The notes under the pieces: model-generated
Seen by the model: only the letters and a program-made list of their open reading frames with translations
Told to the model about the DNA's origin: nothing
Databases searched by the model: none
Source of the DNA: Deinandra increscens subsp. villosa
Taxonomy: Eukaryota > Streptophyta > Magnoliopsida > Asterales > Asteraceae
Length of the DNA: 64,000 nucleotides
Reading direction: 5' to 3'
Assembly (NCBI GenBank): GCA_039602395.1
Contig: JBCNJP010000008.1
Location: forward strand, 67,295,095-67,359,094
Program-made: the position numbers and the translations under genes
Part shown: one piece after another, positions 31,866-42,757 of the stretch
Numbering within the stretch: position 1 is the stretch's first letter
Layout of the letters: every line of letters begins with the position of its first letter

Positions 31866-31998
31866 ATATATTGGTGATGAGGGGAAGACTCGGTACTGAA
31901 ACGTCACGAGTTCGATCCCTAAGCCTAACATATTTTTCATCCGACCGCTTACAGAGATGATTTTTCCTGAGAATAGGTTCAAGTACTAGTGTATGAAA
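31866..31998 (+). mobile_element. diverged SINE related to the one at 30954
   Basis: It has the B box ACGAGTTCGATCCC followed by the same body order as the SINE at 30954: TTTTTCATCCGACCG, then GATGATTTTTCCTGAGAAT. The 3' end was interrupted by the Mutator-like insertion at 32008. Confidence 0.7.
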
Positions 31999-32419
31999 AA
32001 ATCTAAAGAGTAAACTACAGATTATAACCTTTATACTTATCATAATTATGGATATTAACCTTTCCTGAAACTTATTACATAGCACAACCTTTAAAGTTAT
32101 TTTCTTTTCGAAATCAAACCTTTTCATTAACACCGTTAAAAATGAAGGTTAAATCAGGCATGTGCCTTGCACATGCTGGGCAGATTTGTAATTTTACCCT
32201 ATAAAAAACCCTGCCACTGCATGTCTACATGGGATTCCAGTAATTTCCCATCCCCTGCAAGTACAAGTTCTATGACTCATGTTCACAACATATTGGCTAC
32301 CATGTGGGCCACATGCTTGGTAATGTTCCTCTCCATTCCAGCTAATTTTGTACCTGTTAATATAATTGCATAGTAAGTCAACAACATTGTGAAATCATAA
32401 GAATTAATTGTTAACATAC

Positions 32420-34210
32420 TTTGAGGCTTCCTTCTTGTTTGACTCGAAAATCTTAGTAGCATAAGGTGTTAAAAGACCAGCACTTCTATCAATGACTTTT
32501 TGAACATTTACAACCCTCCTCATCAGATACTCCCTGATGTATTCCAATAGGGTGATAATAGGCTTGTCTCTGCCATCATAATCTTTGCATTCATTACCTC
32601 ACATATGTTGTTTAGTAAAACATCACTGACTGCCCTGCCTGTTTATCACAAGATATATAAACATGTTGTCTAGTAAAACACATGGTTTTTTTAATATATA
32701 CACTAGTACATACGAGAAAAGTGAGCCCTTGACCAGTGTTTAGGTGGGATTTTTGCCAACCATGATGCTGCTTCACTGTTGATATTTTTTAAAATATCAA
32801 ATTCTTTATCAAAGTGGACAACTGATGTCGATGTGGCAATCTTCCAAAGCATGTCTTTGTAAATCTTTCCTCTATATATTTGCTTTATATTCTCACTAAT
32901 GTGTCTAAGACAATATCTGTGCTCAGCACATGGGAAGACTTCAGATATTGCAGGAATAATACCCTATTATTGAAGCATGCCAAAAAATAAGTACACATGT
33001 GCATGAATATAATATTAAAAATCCAATTTAAATAGTATAAGTACCTTTTGTCTATCACTTATAAAGGTGAAGTTTGAGTTTCTACCCATGTCCAAGTCTT
33101 CACCAACACATTCTAGAAACCATGTCCAAGAGTTTTTGTTTTCTGCATCAACTATTGCATAAGAGAGGGGGGTAAATACCATTATTAGGGTCAACTCCTA
33201 AAAAATCTCTCCCAATTTCTTTAAAACCTTGTTTCAAAGAGCCTAAACAAACATAAATCCTTTTGAATTTTCTTTCCATGGAAGTGGGATCTGTGGAAGC
33301 TTCAACCTCTATTTTAATAGTTGTACCTGGATTTTTGTTTTTCAGTTCATCAACATAATCTCCATGGATGTATGACATAGCCAAGCTCTTTGCTCTGAAA
33401 GCTTTCATAGCTGAAACACCAACTTGAAACTGCCTCTGCATTTGTTCTTGAACAGCTCTGATTGGGATACGTGGATTTTCTTGAAGTTGATCTACTAATT
33501 TCTTAGATAAAAAAGTAGTTGTGCAAGCTTTGATGTCACGACTTTGGTTGCATATATGTTCATCCACAAAGGTTCTAACCACCCAAGTCTCAGATTTGGA
33601 GTTCCAAGAAACCAATAGAACCCAAGGGCATAAATGCTTTTCAGGGTTTGCCTTTTTTCCCCTTCCACCAAGATGTTTCATAGTTGGCCCTTTATCTTTG
33701 ACCATACTGCTAGATGCATCAGAATTCTTGACTTTTGATTCTGTTGTTAATACATCACCCCAACACACTGCCCTTAGCCTTTTTCTCTCATCCTTGACAA
33801 CCCTAATTAGTCTTCTATTTACAACAGAAATTTCATTAATCAACTCCTTGACTTCTTTCTTACTTTCAAAAGATTGACCAACATAGAAGATGGAATTATT
33901 TCTATTTTCTCTTTCACTATCAAACAACTCATTATCCATTTCCACTTCATGATCATCATCACCTACTTCTTCTGGTTTTTGGTTATTGTCCTCTACACCT
34001 TCATCAATATGCACCCTATAATCTCTCATTTCTACGTACATCAATATCATCAACATCATCAACATCATTTGGTATGTAGTCACTATCATCACTCTCATTC
34101 ATCTGATCGCCATTCTCAACATTGACCTCAGCTTCCACACCCTCATTCTCACCATTGAAATTCACATCAACATGTTCACCAAAGAAAGGATCAAAATCAG
34201 AATCTTCCAT
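32420..34210 (-). pseudogene. mudrA-like MULE transposase, broken
   Basis: Starts MEDSDFDPFFGEH at 34210. An acidic N-terminus is followed by the MuDR DNA-binding region (FYVGQSFESKKEV, LRAVCWG, CPWVLLVSW, TWVVRTFVDEHIC), the start of the MULE catalytic domain (FKRIYVCLGSLKQGF), GVDPNNGIYP, then in another frame the block NSWTWFLE. After an 81-bp intron (32964-33044, GT..AG on the minus strand) come GIIPAISEVFP, AEHRYCLRHI, PPKHWSRAHFS and LLEYIREYLMRR. Damage: a frameshift near 34035, loss of about 20 residues between GRDFLG and VDPNNG that normally contain the first catalytic Asp, an extra C in the run at 33171-33176, and a further frameshift near 32590. Confidence 0.92.
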
Positions 34211-34224
34211 GCTATGGTAACCAC

Positions 34225-34620
34225 CTGCAACCGTTACAAGAAATCGAATTGTTGTTTAAAAAAAACAAGTTACAAGAAATCGAATTGTTGTTCAAAAAAA
34301 ACAAGAAATCGATTCTTCCTTGCTATGGTATTCATCGGATTCAGATTTAAAACTAAAGTCAAAGCAAAGCAGCAGCAATCACAAGAAATCTATTTGTTGT
34401 TCAAAAAAAAAAAGAATTCAATTTTTCCTTACTGTGGTTGTCATCGGATTCATAATTTACTCTTATAACTAAAATCAAAGCAAATCACCAACACTTACGG
34501 TACAAGAAACCGATTTGTTCTTAAAAAAAAAGAAATTGATCCTTCCTTGCTAGGGTAGTCATCTGATTCGGATTTAAAACAAAAATCAAAGCAAAGTAGA
34601 GCACACTTACGGTACATCTT
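34225..34620. repeat. ~130-bp tandem repeats upstream of the transposase start
   Basis: Three to four imperfect units of ACAAGAAATCGATTTGTTGT, poly(A), CTTCCTTGCTATGGT, then ATCGGATTCAGATTTAAAAC and AAAGCAAAGCA. Two units end in ACTTACGGTAC, which on the minus strand reads GTAAGT like a splice donor. They lie in the 5' leader of the transposase gene. Confidence 0.8.
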
Positions 34621-35026
34621 TTCAACTTCTTCTGGCAAGAGTGTTCTACAGATGAATAGCGAATGAATGAACAACGATTTCTTGGATGAACTTCGTCTGG
34701 CAGGATCGAACGGGTTTTCCATTGTTCCCGATTTCTTGGATGAACAGCGAATGAACGTTCTGTGGGAAAAGGAATAGCGTACGAAGGGTTTATCTGATCA
34801 GTCGCTTGTGGAGGGTTTTTTAGGGTAAAATTACAAATCTACCCAGCATGTGCAAGGCACATGCATGATTTAACGTTCCAAATTAAACGGTGTTAAGGAA
34901 AAGGTCATATTTTGAAAAAAAAAATTAACTTTAAAGGTTGTGCTATGTAATAAGTTTTGAAAAAGGTTAATATCCATAACTTTGATAAGTGTAAAGATTG
35001 TAATTTGTAATTTACTCAAATCTAAA

Positions 35027-35699
35027 ATTTGTAGTTGGGAATTCTAAAATCTGTAGTTGGGAAATTCACAATGCAATATGATGTTGAGATGAATGCTTAA
35101 CAGCGACCCATGGGCTACAAAACATTTAACACGTTATTATCAGTAATGGCCTCTAAAATTTGATTTGATAAGTAATTATTACAATGTTTCTTGACATTAC
35201 TTGATGTTTTGGACTTTGGCCAGTTTGGAACATCAGTCCATCACTATCAAAGCTTATAAATATCTTCTAAATAGGCCGTCTTAGGGAGGGGGAGTGGTAG
35301 AATTTTGAAAATTATGAAGATTAGTATTAACCAATAGGAGTGTGTCACGCATGAGAGAAAATGAAATAGAATTTTGAAGGATTTGAACAAGGGCGCAGCT
35401 TAGTGGACACCCGGGGGGGGCGACCGCCCCTCCGGGTTTTTTCGGCCGTAGTGCTAATTTTCGCGATTTTTGAAATTTTTTTTATATATATTGAGGACCG
35501 CCCCCTCGAGATTAGGATCCGTGACTTTACGCCCCCTCAAACTTTTCGCCCAAGCTTCACCAATGGATTTGAAGGATTTTGGGAGGGAGTGGTGAGGATT
35601 ATGAAGAATTGTTGTTTAATATATTTTAATGTTTTGAGTTATTTTATTTTGTAATTAATTTTAAATCACTACATTTATTTAAAAAAAAAACTACTAGAT
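35027..35699. other. no gene; GC-rich GGGGGGGCGACCGCCCC block at ~35410
   Basis: Mostly AT-rich intergenic sequence. The block at about 35395-35560 (CCCGGGGGGGGCGACCGCCC, later GACCGCCCCCTCGAG) resembles a repeat piece also echoed near 59450 (GGACCGCCCCTGG). It has no assigned identity. Confidence 0.4.
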
Positions 35700-35830
35700 T
35701 TGTCCTAGTGGTCAAGGGGGAGGTGGTAAAGTTTAGCCCTACCTGGAGGTCATGGGTTCAATCTCTGACAATAGTGTTTCTGGTGTAACTTAGGAGTAGA
35801 TTAGGGAGTGTGTGTGTTAGCCGTTAAAAA
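35700..35830 (+). mobile_element. SINE-like element
   Basis: TGTCCTAGTGGTCAAGG resembles an A box. It is followed by GGAGGTCATGGGTTCAATCTC as the B box, then a short body and an A run at 35826-35833. The target duplication is not clear. Confidence 0.65.
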
Positions 35831-35862
35831 AAAAGTGTGTACATAAAAGTTATAAAAACTTA

Positions 35863-36246
35863 GATATTCTTATTTGAAGTTGACGCCCTCTGGAGACGGT
35901 CCCTCATCAAGGTCCAAACCTCGACGTGTGAAAACCCCTTTCTGTCATGTATTTTTTGGTACTCGCACAATGCCTTAAACATCAAACCCGATTCAAGATC
36001 CGTCAAGGTAGCTTTTCGTTCAATTTCGTCGTAAACGCTTTCGAACTTGTTAACCTTCGAACTTATTTTTTGCCATCTCGAGTTCATTTAGTGTACGGTT
36101 TTATTCGTACCACCAAGTTCTTTGTTGAAATGGTCAAGTACTCTAGCCCAAGATTTATCCGTCGTTGAGTGATGAAGAACCTTCTCATCGGACACGTGGT
36201 AGAATGCGCAAGCCAAAGCGACCTCCTCGTTAGTAGTCCAAGTCAT
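35863..36246 (-). pseudogene. Myb/SANT-like protein of PIF/Harbinger type, one internal stop
   Basis: The minus strand reads MTWTTNEEVALACAFYHVS from 36246, then KSWARVLDHFNKELG, a stop at about 36088, then MNSRWQKISSKVNKFESVYDEI and GFSHVEVWTLMRDRL. The W-T-x-E-E-x-x-L-x-x-A-x start and the S-R-W-x-x-I block match plant Myb/SANT-like proteins (often annotated 'glutathione S-transferase T3-like' or NAM-associated). These derive from the DNA-binding partner of PIF/Harbinger transposase. A TATATATATA box at 36364-36376 and a CT/A-rich leader precede it, so promoter and 5' end are still visible. No transposase partner or TIR was identified nearby. Confidence 0.72.
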
Positions 36247-36914
36247 TTTGAAGTGGGATTTAGTTGAAAATGGATTGGTTGTATGTTGAAGAAGATGAAA
36301 GGTGTAGAAGAAAATAAAAGAAAGTTTATAAAAATGATGAAATGGTGTGTGTAGGCGGTGGGTTATATATATATAAAAAGTAAATGATTTTTTTTAATTA
36401 AACGACCGTTCAACAGTCACAAAACTTTGAAAACAACAAAGGTTGAGCGGCATTGTGTAATTTCATTTTGAAGTTTTTACCAAAGCCGACGAAGTGGTGA
36501 CGGTGTTGCCGCTGATATTTCCAACGCCGCAACGAGTTTGCCGTCCATTTCGTCCGGCCTTAAGACTTTCAAAGGTCTAAATTTAAATCTGAGTTTTTAT
36601 ATTTATTTTTTTATTAAGGCCCTTACAAAACATTATAATATTTACGAAATGTATTTTCGGTTTTATTAACTTCGGTCAACAAATAATACTTTTCCTTAAA
36701 AAAAATCATGGATAAAAAATATTAAGGTCTTTGATGCAATCAAGATCATGTATGAAAGTTAATATGTTATTTTGAATATATATGTAGTTTCTCTTAGAAC
36801 CTTAATTTACAAGAGAACGATCCACCGATGTTATTGCTCAATTGCAATTTAGAAAACTTGACACCTTTAGCTCTTTGGTTTAAAATCGGATGTAAGAAAA
36901 AAAGTATTTCTCTA
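36247..36914. other. no further gene; leader of the Myb-like pseudogene and flank
   Basis: 36247-36380 is the presumed promoter and leader of the minus-strand pseudogene. The rest is AT-rich DNA up to the LTR element. Confidence 0.5.
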
Positions 36915-37285
36915 TGTTGATACATAATTTGTGCGTCATGTGAAGTAAATGAACGAGATGATGTGAAGATTCAAGGCGAGTTCAAGCTGCTAGCTGAACC
37001 AGGTCCGAACCTGGAAGTTTGGACCGGCCGAACTTGGAGTTCGGACGAGGCTCGGACCAGACGTGTATATATAGTTAGCTTGTCTTGAATATTGTAAGAG
37101 AGAGGAGATAGACTGAGAGAGATCAATTCATTACTATGTGTGCTTGAGAGTGTTTCTCCAATGAGCTTCTTTGAGTGTTTGTAGTTGAGTCTTTCTTGAT
37201 TTCAATAAAACAAACATTTATTTACATCTTGTGTTCTCTCTACGATCAAGAAAACCTTTAGTAAGATTAATCTTACGCATTTTCA
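36915..37285 (+). repeat. 5' LTR, 371 bp
   Basis: Starts TGTTGATACA, ends CGCATTTTCA. TATATATAG lies at 37066-37074 and AATAAAAC near 37204. Upstream of the TATA box are several TTCGGAC/GTCCGAAC motifs in both orientations. Confidence 0.94.
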
Positions 37286-37474
37286 ATTGGTATCAGAGCA
37301 AATCCAAGTTGCTCTATTGCGTTTGCTTTGATTTTGATCGTTTTATTGACAAAACCGAGTGTTTTTCATTCAAAAACAAGTCAATCTTTGAGCTTTACGA
37401 GTGCATTTCATTTCTAAAACATTTCTATGGGTTTTACCTGAGTTCCTGTCAAAAATCTCGTCCAAATTTTCTCA

Positions 37475-37725
37475 AAAACGCAAAAATGTTCGGATTTGTC
37501 TTGATGTTCGGAGAGGTTCGGAGTAACAGAAAAATAACAGCTCCGAACTCCTAGTTCGGAGAGAGTTTGGCGTGAGTTGCCCCGAACTTGAAGTTCGGAG
37601 AGAGATCAGTGATTTTTGATATAGAAGTTCGGACAAAGAGAGTTTGGAGGATTTCAGACACAAGTCTAAGTTCGGACTGTGCAATCGAGTTCGGACAAAG
37701 TTCGGAGGAAGTTCGGACAGAGCAG
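37475..37725 (+). repeat. dispersed GTTCGGA heptamer cluster in the leader
   Basis: About a dozen copies of GTTCGGA or its inverse TCCGAAC occur between the primer binding site and gag. The same motif is in the LTR just upstream of the TATA box. Confidence 0.8.
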
Positions 37726-37744
37726 GTTTTTCAAAATCTTCAAA

Positions 37745-39805
37745 ATGTATGAAATTGAGGTATTCGTGGAGCGTCATCGTCGGAATGTGCCAAAGTTGAT
37801 AAATCTTGAAGATTATCATGGTTGGGCAACAAATTTTAGAGCTTATGTTAATGATTTGGATAAAAATTTGTGGTTACCAATTACGAATGAACATAAGTAT
37901 CCAATTTATGGTGATGGTCATTTTAAAGCGATGCACAATTTTTCAAGTGAAGAAAGGAAATCGCATGATCAAAATGAAACGGCTGCTGCACTAATTATGT
38001 TGGTTTTGCCTATAATTCTTAGAAATCAAGTCAGGAATTATCGAAAAGCAAAACTGATATGGGATTTTGTAATGACACAGTGTGAGGAGCATATGTCCAA
38101 AATTTCTCAGAAATTAGTTGATCAAGATTTGAAGTTTCAAGGTAAAACTGAAGAGTTAGAGAAGAAAGAAGTGAAGTTATCTGAAGAAAATAGTACTTTG
38201 AGAAAAGAATTGGAGGAATGGAAAAATAAAATTCATGATGGTTACGAAGCAAAAATTCAATAGAGTGCATCTTCCTCTTGTACAACGTGTACTAATTTTG
38301 CTAAAATTAAGGAAGATTGGTTGAAAGAAAAAGAAGTATTACTTGAAGAATGCAATAAAGCTAAAGCTAATGAAAAGGAAGTTGTTGAAGATTTTGATGC
38401 TTTATTTGCGATATGTTATCCTTTTCAACAAAAATATGAAAAAGATAGTAAAGCTGTTGTCGAAGTTGCCGATTGAGTAATTCAATTTCAGGAGGAACTC
38501 ACAAAGTTGCGTGATGAAAATTGTGAGATTCAAAGTCAAAATGACATTTTGAAATAAGATGTTGTTTACTAAAAGAAACAGATAGAGAAAGTTACTGCAG
38601 AAGTTCTGGAAGAATGTCGCTTGAGACAATGTCATATAATTGATTATAACAAATTGTCAGACAAGTACATTGCTTCACAGAAAGAGTTATCGGAAGCTAA
38701 TATGAAAATATCTGAACAAAAGATTGAGATGTTTGATTTGCAAAGGAAATTGAAAAATTGCAACAATTCACCGACTTTTCTGAATTATCTGTATAAGCTG
38801 GAAAAGAGTGAGAAGAATGGTCAAGATGAATGTCTTCATAAAGTTCCTGCTCCAGTGGACATTGAAATGTCTGTTCCAGCTAGCTATACCATATGGTGTT
38901 GAACAGCATGATTATTCAAAGTTTGCTGATACTAGCTCAGGAAAGAAAACCAAGTCAAAATCTCAAAAGCATAAAAATGTAGTTGATTATTACAAAGGAT
39001 TGAAGTTTGATACTACATCTACATTTCTTGAGAAAGAAAAAGTGTTTAATGAAAATCCAGGAAAAGTAAAAGTGCCAAAGTTTTCTAAAATTGTGATAGA
39101 TGATTCATTGATTTCTGGAAAGACTGATCTGAAAGGTGTCAAGTCTGAATTTACAAAACTTGCCAAAGAAGGTCATAAGATACCAAACTCTATTCAAGAT
39201 AGGTTCAAACAGAAAAATGGTGGTTTGTGATTTAAAGAAACAGAAATGCCGACTAAGGATTTCAACAAGAAGGAATTCAAAGCGAAGAAGATAAAGAAGC
39301 AAAAGGTGTTTTCAGATAAGAAGACACAATGTTGGAAGCAGAAAGTATCTTCACCAGATGCAAAGTTTTCTTCTGAAGAGTCTTCTTGTATATCTGATGC
39401 TACACCACAAGGCGGTGACAGTTCAGATTTATTTCATTCTGCTACATCAAACAAGTTTTATCATAAAGATAAATTCTTTGGCTATGGAGATGATTCGGGT
39501 TTTATGATTCTCCAAAATTTCACAAACCAAAGAAATCAAAACCTGTGTTTTCAAAAATTCATGATGAAGGTCTCACTGATCAGTTTGGAAAACCAATTTC
39601 AATTCATCCAACTGGTGACAGACTTTGTTATGTTTGTCATAAGAAGGGTCATTATGCAAATAATTGTCCTACGATAACTAACAATTCATCATCAAATGCC
39701 AAACATACAATGTATGTTGATCTTGATGGCATTGTTTTTAGTGAACCAATACCTAAAACTAATTTTTTTCTGGAAAAAGAAAGTCACTTCATAAAAGTTG
39801 GGTAG
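37745..39805 (+). pseudogene. degenerate gag with coiled coil and zinc knuckle
   Basis: The likely start is the Met at 37745 (MYEIEVFVERH); an earlier in-frame Met lies at 37679. The capsid-like N-terminus (NLEDYHGWATNFRAYVNDLD) is followed by a long charged coiled coil (EELEKKEVKLSEENSTLRKE; ELSEANMKISEQKIE) and a zinc knuckle near 39625-39670 (CYVCHKKGHYANNC, C-x2-C-x4-H-x4-C). Stops at 38261, near 38475, 38557 and 38571, and at least three frameshifts break it, so this copy is dead. The coiled-coil-rich gag is unusually long for a copia gag. The lineage could not be fixed because pol is absent. Confidence 0.85.
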
Positions 39806-40550
39806 TAGTTCTGATTGTCACTCATCAGTTGACAATGGTTCACTAGAAATTATAAAACCAAAACCAGAATGGAGACCAAAAGTTGTCTCCACGGCTAACA
39901 CAAGTTTTGTTGAAGACACTAGGCGACCTACCATCGTTGGGGATGAAGGTCGGGGTCTTAAGAACTTACTATTTTCCAGTGTTTGCAGGTATTTCAGGAA
40001 GACCTGTTAGTAATCGAGAGGTTGCTGACAGTGAGATACTTGTGATTCAAGTTAAAATGCATCGTTCTTATCTTTGAAAATCTGATTTTCAAACATATCA
40101 TTTTCAAAAATGTGTCAAGTGTTGATCAATCATTTTCTTTGTGTTTTTCGTTTTCTTTCATTCATATTTTTAGGGGGAGACAATTTGAAAATTCATAAAA
40201 ATAGTGTTTGTTTGAATTTTAGGGGGAGAAATTGGAAAGTATAAAAAAAATGAAAAATTGAGAAATTGATTCGACAAAAGCGAGAAATGATAGTACATCA
40301 GCATATACGTTATCTACCATGGATAGACTAAGTTTAAAGGCTGTAGGTACTTGTATAATCTGTAAATGTGAATGACTAATCTGATATCTGCAAGTAAGAT
40401 ATAAACATAAAGCTTGTCTGATAATCTTTGGTTGTTTGCTTCTTGATGAATGCTATGTGATGATTTTGAAAAAAATAGAATAATGAGATATCCTGATGAA
40501 TGCATGTTTTCATTTTGAAAGATTTAAACTTATTTAATTTTCTTTATTTT

Positions 40551-40610
40551 GTCAAACGATCGGACTTTCTCTGCGTATCGAAAGATCGACCTGATTGTTG
40601 TTCGTTTGAC
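40551..40610 (+). ncRNA. structured hairpin repeat, unit 1
   Basis: Outer stem GTCAAACGA (40551-40559) with TCGTTTGAC (40602-40610), 9 perfect pairs, enclosing CGGACTTTCTCTGCGT and GACCTGATTGTTG. A smaller CTTTC/GAAAG stem can form inside. It lies in the noncoding 3' part of the gag-only element. Confidence 0.7.
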
Positions 40611-40638
40611 ATACTGCTTTATTTTTCATTAGTGTTTC

Positions 40639-40701
40639 GTATAATCCATCGGACTTTCTTGCGCGTTCGGAAGAACCGGCCTGATTGTTGTTGGGTTATA
40701 C
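40639..40701 (+). ncRNA. structured hairpin repeat, unit 2
   Basis: Outer stem GTATAATCC (40639-40647) with GGGTTATAC (40693-40701), 8 Watson-Crick pairs plus one G-T. It encloses CGGACTTTCTTGCGCGTTC and CGGCCTGATTGTTG. The stem sequence differs from unit 1 while the enclosed core is conserved. Confidence 0.7.
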
Positions 40702-40730
40702 AACTTTAACTTGTTTTGCTTTCTTATTTT

Positions 40731-40791
40731 CTCAAATACTTGGGCTTTCTCTGCGTGTCCACAAGACCGACCTGATTGCTAGGTATTTGAG
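40731..40791 (+). ncRNA. structured hairpin repeat, unit 3
   Basis: Outer stem CTCAAATAC (40731-40739) with GTATTTGAG (40783-40791), 9 perfect pairs. It encloses GGGCTTTCTCTGCGTGTC and CGACCTGATTGCT. This is a third, unrelated stem sequence around the same core. Confidence 0.7.
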
Positions 40792-41530
40792 GTTCTGCTT
40801 TATTTTTGCATGACTCATCTAGGATGATTAAATTTCAAAGCAAATTTGCTTATATGTTAAAAATGATGATTTGCTAGTATTTCTGATAGAGTGAAGGCCG
40901 AGTTATCAGTGCATGACAAAAATTACCTTAAGCATATCTGAATACGATAAAAATGATTGGTGCATGCTAAAATAAACATAAATGTTATATTTGCGATTAT
41001 TTTGGCTTGCATGCTGATTAAGACCAAAATTGAAATGTGTTAGATGCGTTATGTCTGATATGATCTCGCGTCTTCATCTTTCTCGCAAAATACAAAAAAT
41101 AGAGTTTGTTTCTGTATTGCAATTTCATTTCCTTTCAAGAAAATTACAAAAATATTTTTGGAGTGTTTTAACATAAATTTGAAAAATCAAAAAGAGTTTA
41201 GGTTGTTTTGATATAAACTTTGTAAAAACCAAAAAGATTTTACTTCTTATTTATTTTTTATTGATCGACACAAGATACGAAAAACTTTTTCAAATCATAT
41301 ATCTTGGATTCTCTAAGAGAAGTTTTGCGCCAAGATTATTTATGTTGGCCAGGTACTCAAAGGAAAGAATTCTTCACAACTTCAAGTCTTCTGAAGGTTG
41401 TTGATAAGAAAGAAAGAAACTGTTTATCGTCAAATATTCAAGATCAAGCTACCATCAAGTTGAGGGGGAGTTTGTTCGGAGAATATGTTTTAACTGGCGA
41501 ACAGATACTGCACATGACGAGGGGGAGTTT

Positions 41531-41901
41531 GTTGATACATAATATGTGCGTCATGTGAAGTATATGAACGAGATGATGTGAAGATTCAAGACGAGTTCAA
41601 GCTGCTGACCGAACCAGGTCCAAACCTGGAAGTTCGGACCGACCGAACTTGGAGTTCGGACGAGGCTCGGACCAGACGTGTATATATAGTTAGCTTGTCT
41701 TGAATATTGTAAGAGAGTGGACATAGACTGAGAGAGACCAGTTCATTACTATGTGTGCTTGAGAGCGTTTCTCCAGTGAGCTTCTTTGAGTGTTTGTAGT
41801 TGAGTCTTTCTTGATTTCAATAAAACAAACCTTTATTTACGTCTGGTGTTCTCTCTACGATCAAGCAAACATTTAGTAAGATCCATCTTACGCATTTTCA
41901 C
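41531..41901 (+). repeat. 3' LTR, 371 bp
   Basis: Preceded by the polypurine tract GAGGGGGAGTT. It differs from the 5' LTR by 22 substitutions and no indels. Confidence 0.94.
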
Positions 41902-42757
41902 TCGCGCCGAAGACAGATCATGTTATTAGTGATTAAAATAAATATAAATGCAAAATAAAGTTAAACAACGTTACAAAATTGCTCTGACTAGATATGCTAC
42001 TCGAGTTAACGCGGGGATAACGTTGGCACACAATACCATCATATTGTATAACAGTACATAAATAAAATGGAAATAAAAAAACTAGTAACGACCTATTACA
42101 TCACCAAGAAAATGTCAATTCCTTTGTCAAACCGAAATGACTCGATCGTAAATAGAAAGAAAAAGACTATGTTACAACGTCAAAATTAGAAACCAAACAC
42201 ACAAAGTATTGAGCTTACACCACATAATTTATGTGTTAAACTCGACGCGTTCGAAGATAAAAAAAAACAAATGACAAAATGATAACATGTCTCAATGACA
42301 AAATGGTAAATTTCCTTAACTTTCATATTTGTATATATAGTATATAATGTTATAACACAAGCATTAAATAAATTGTTAGTTTTTGTTGATATAATAAATT
42401 CATTAGATAATACCGGTTGCACAGGCTGTTTTCAAGAACCTCGAAACTTTTAAGGCCCGCCTGGCCCGGATGACAATAAAATTTTGGATTCATGTGAGAT
42501 TTGTTTCTTGGCGGTCGTCAATCAAATGAAACTATCTGGCTTTAGAACACTAATATTCTTATATAATTTGTTATTAAAATTGAGTTTTACTCATATATTA
42601 AATATTTGATATTAAATTATTTAATCTTTGCTATTGAAAATGTGATGTAACAAAAAATATAATTTTAGGTTTGGAATTTGTATGTATCTGATGAATATTA
42701 TTATATGAGTCGTCAATATAACAATATACTATCTTAGTTCAATTAGCCGTTACTTCT
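41902..42757. other. no gene recognised
   Basis: AT-rich flank between the gag-only element and the solo LTR. Confidence 0.55.

Larger units (their letters stand above)
32008..35017 (-). mobile_element. Mutator-like element (MULE), 3010 bp
   Basis: TIRs of about 200 bp (32008-32207 and 34818-35017) start GAGTAAA and continue colinearly through GTTATGGATATTAACC-type, ACACCGTTAAA and GGCATGTGCCTTGCACATGC blocks. A perfect 9-bp target duplication AAATCTAAA (31999-32007, 35018-35026) identifies the Mutator superfamily and the exact ends. It carries a mudrA-type transposase gene on the minus strand that is now broken. Confidence 0.96.
36915..41901 (+). mobile_element. gag-only LTR retrotransposon (TR-GAG type), ~5.0 kb
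   Basis: Two 371-bp LTRs differ at 22 positions by eye (about 94% identity). The primer binding site TGGTATCAGAGC (37288-37299) and polypurine tract GAGGGGGAGTT are present. Only gag remnants are coded; there is no protease, integrase or RT anywhere in 39800-41530. The flanks are CTCTA and CTCGC, so the target duplication is imperfect (3 of 5). A nonautonomous element that needs a partner's pol. Confidence 0.92.

Noticed and set aside
36910..41906. A 5-bp target duplication around the gag-only element
   Set aside because: The flanks are CTCTA and CTCGC. Only three of five positions match, so I do not claim a duplication.
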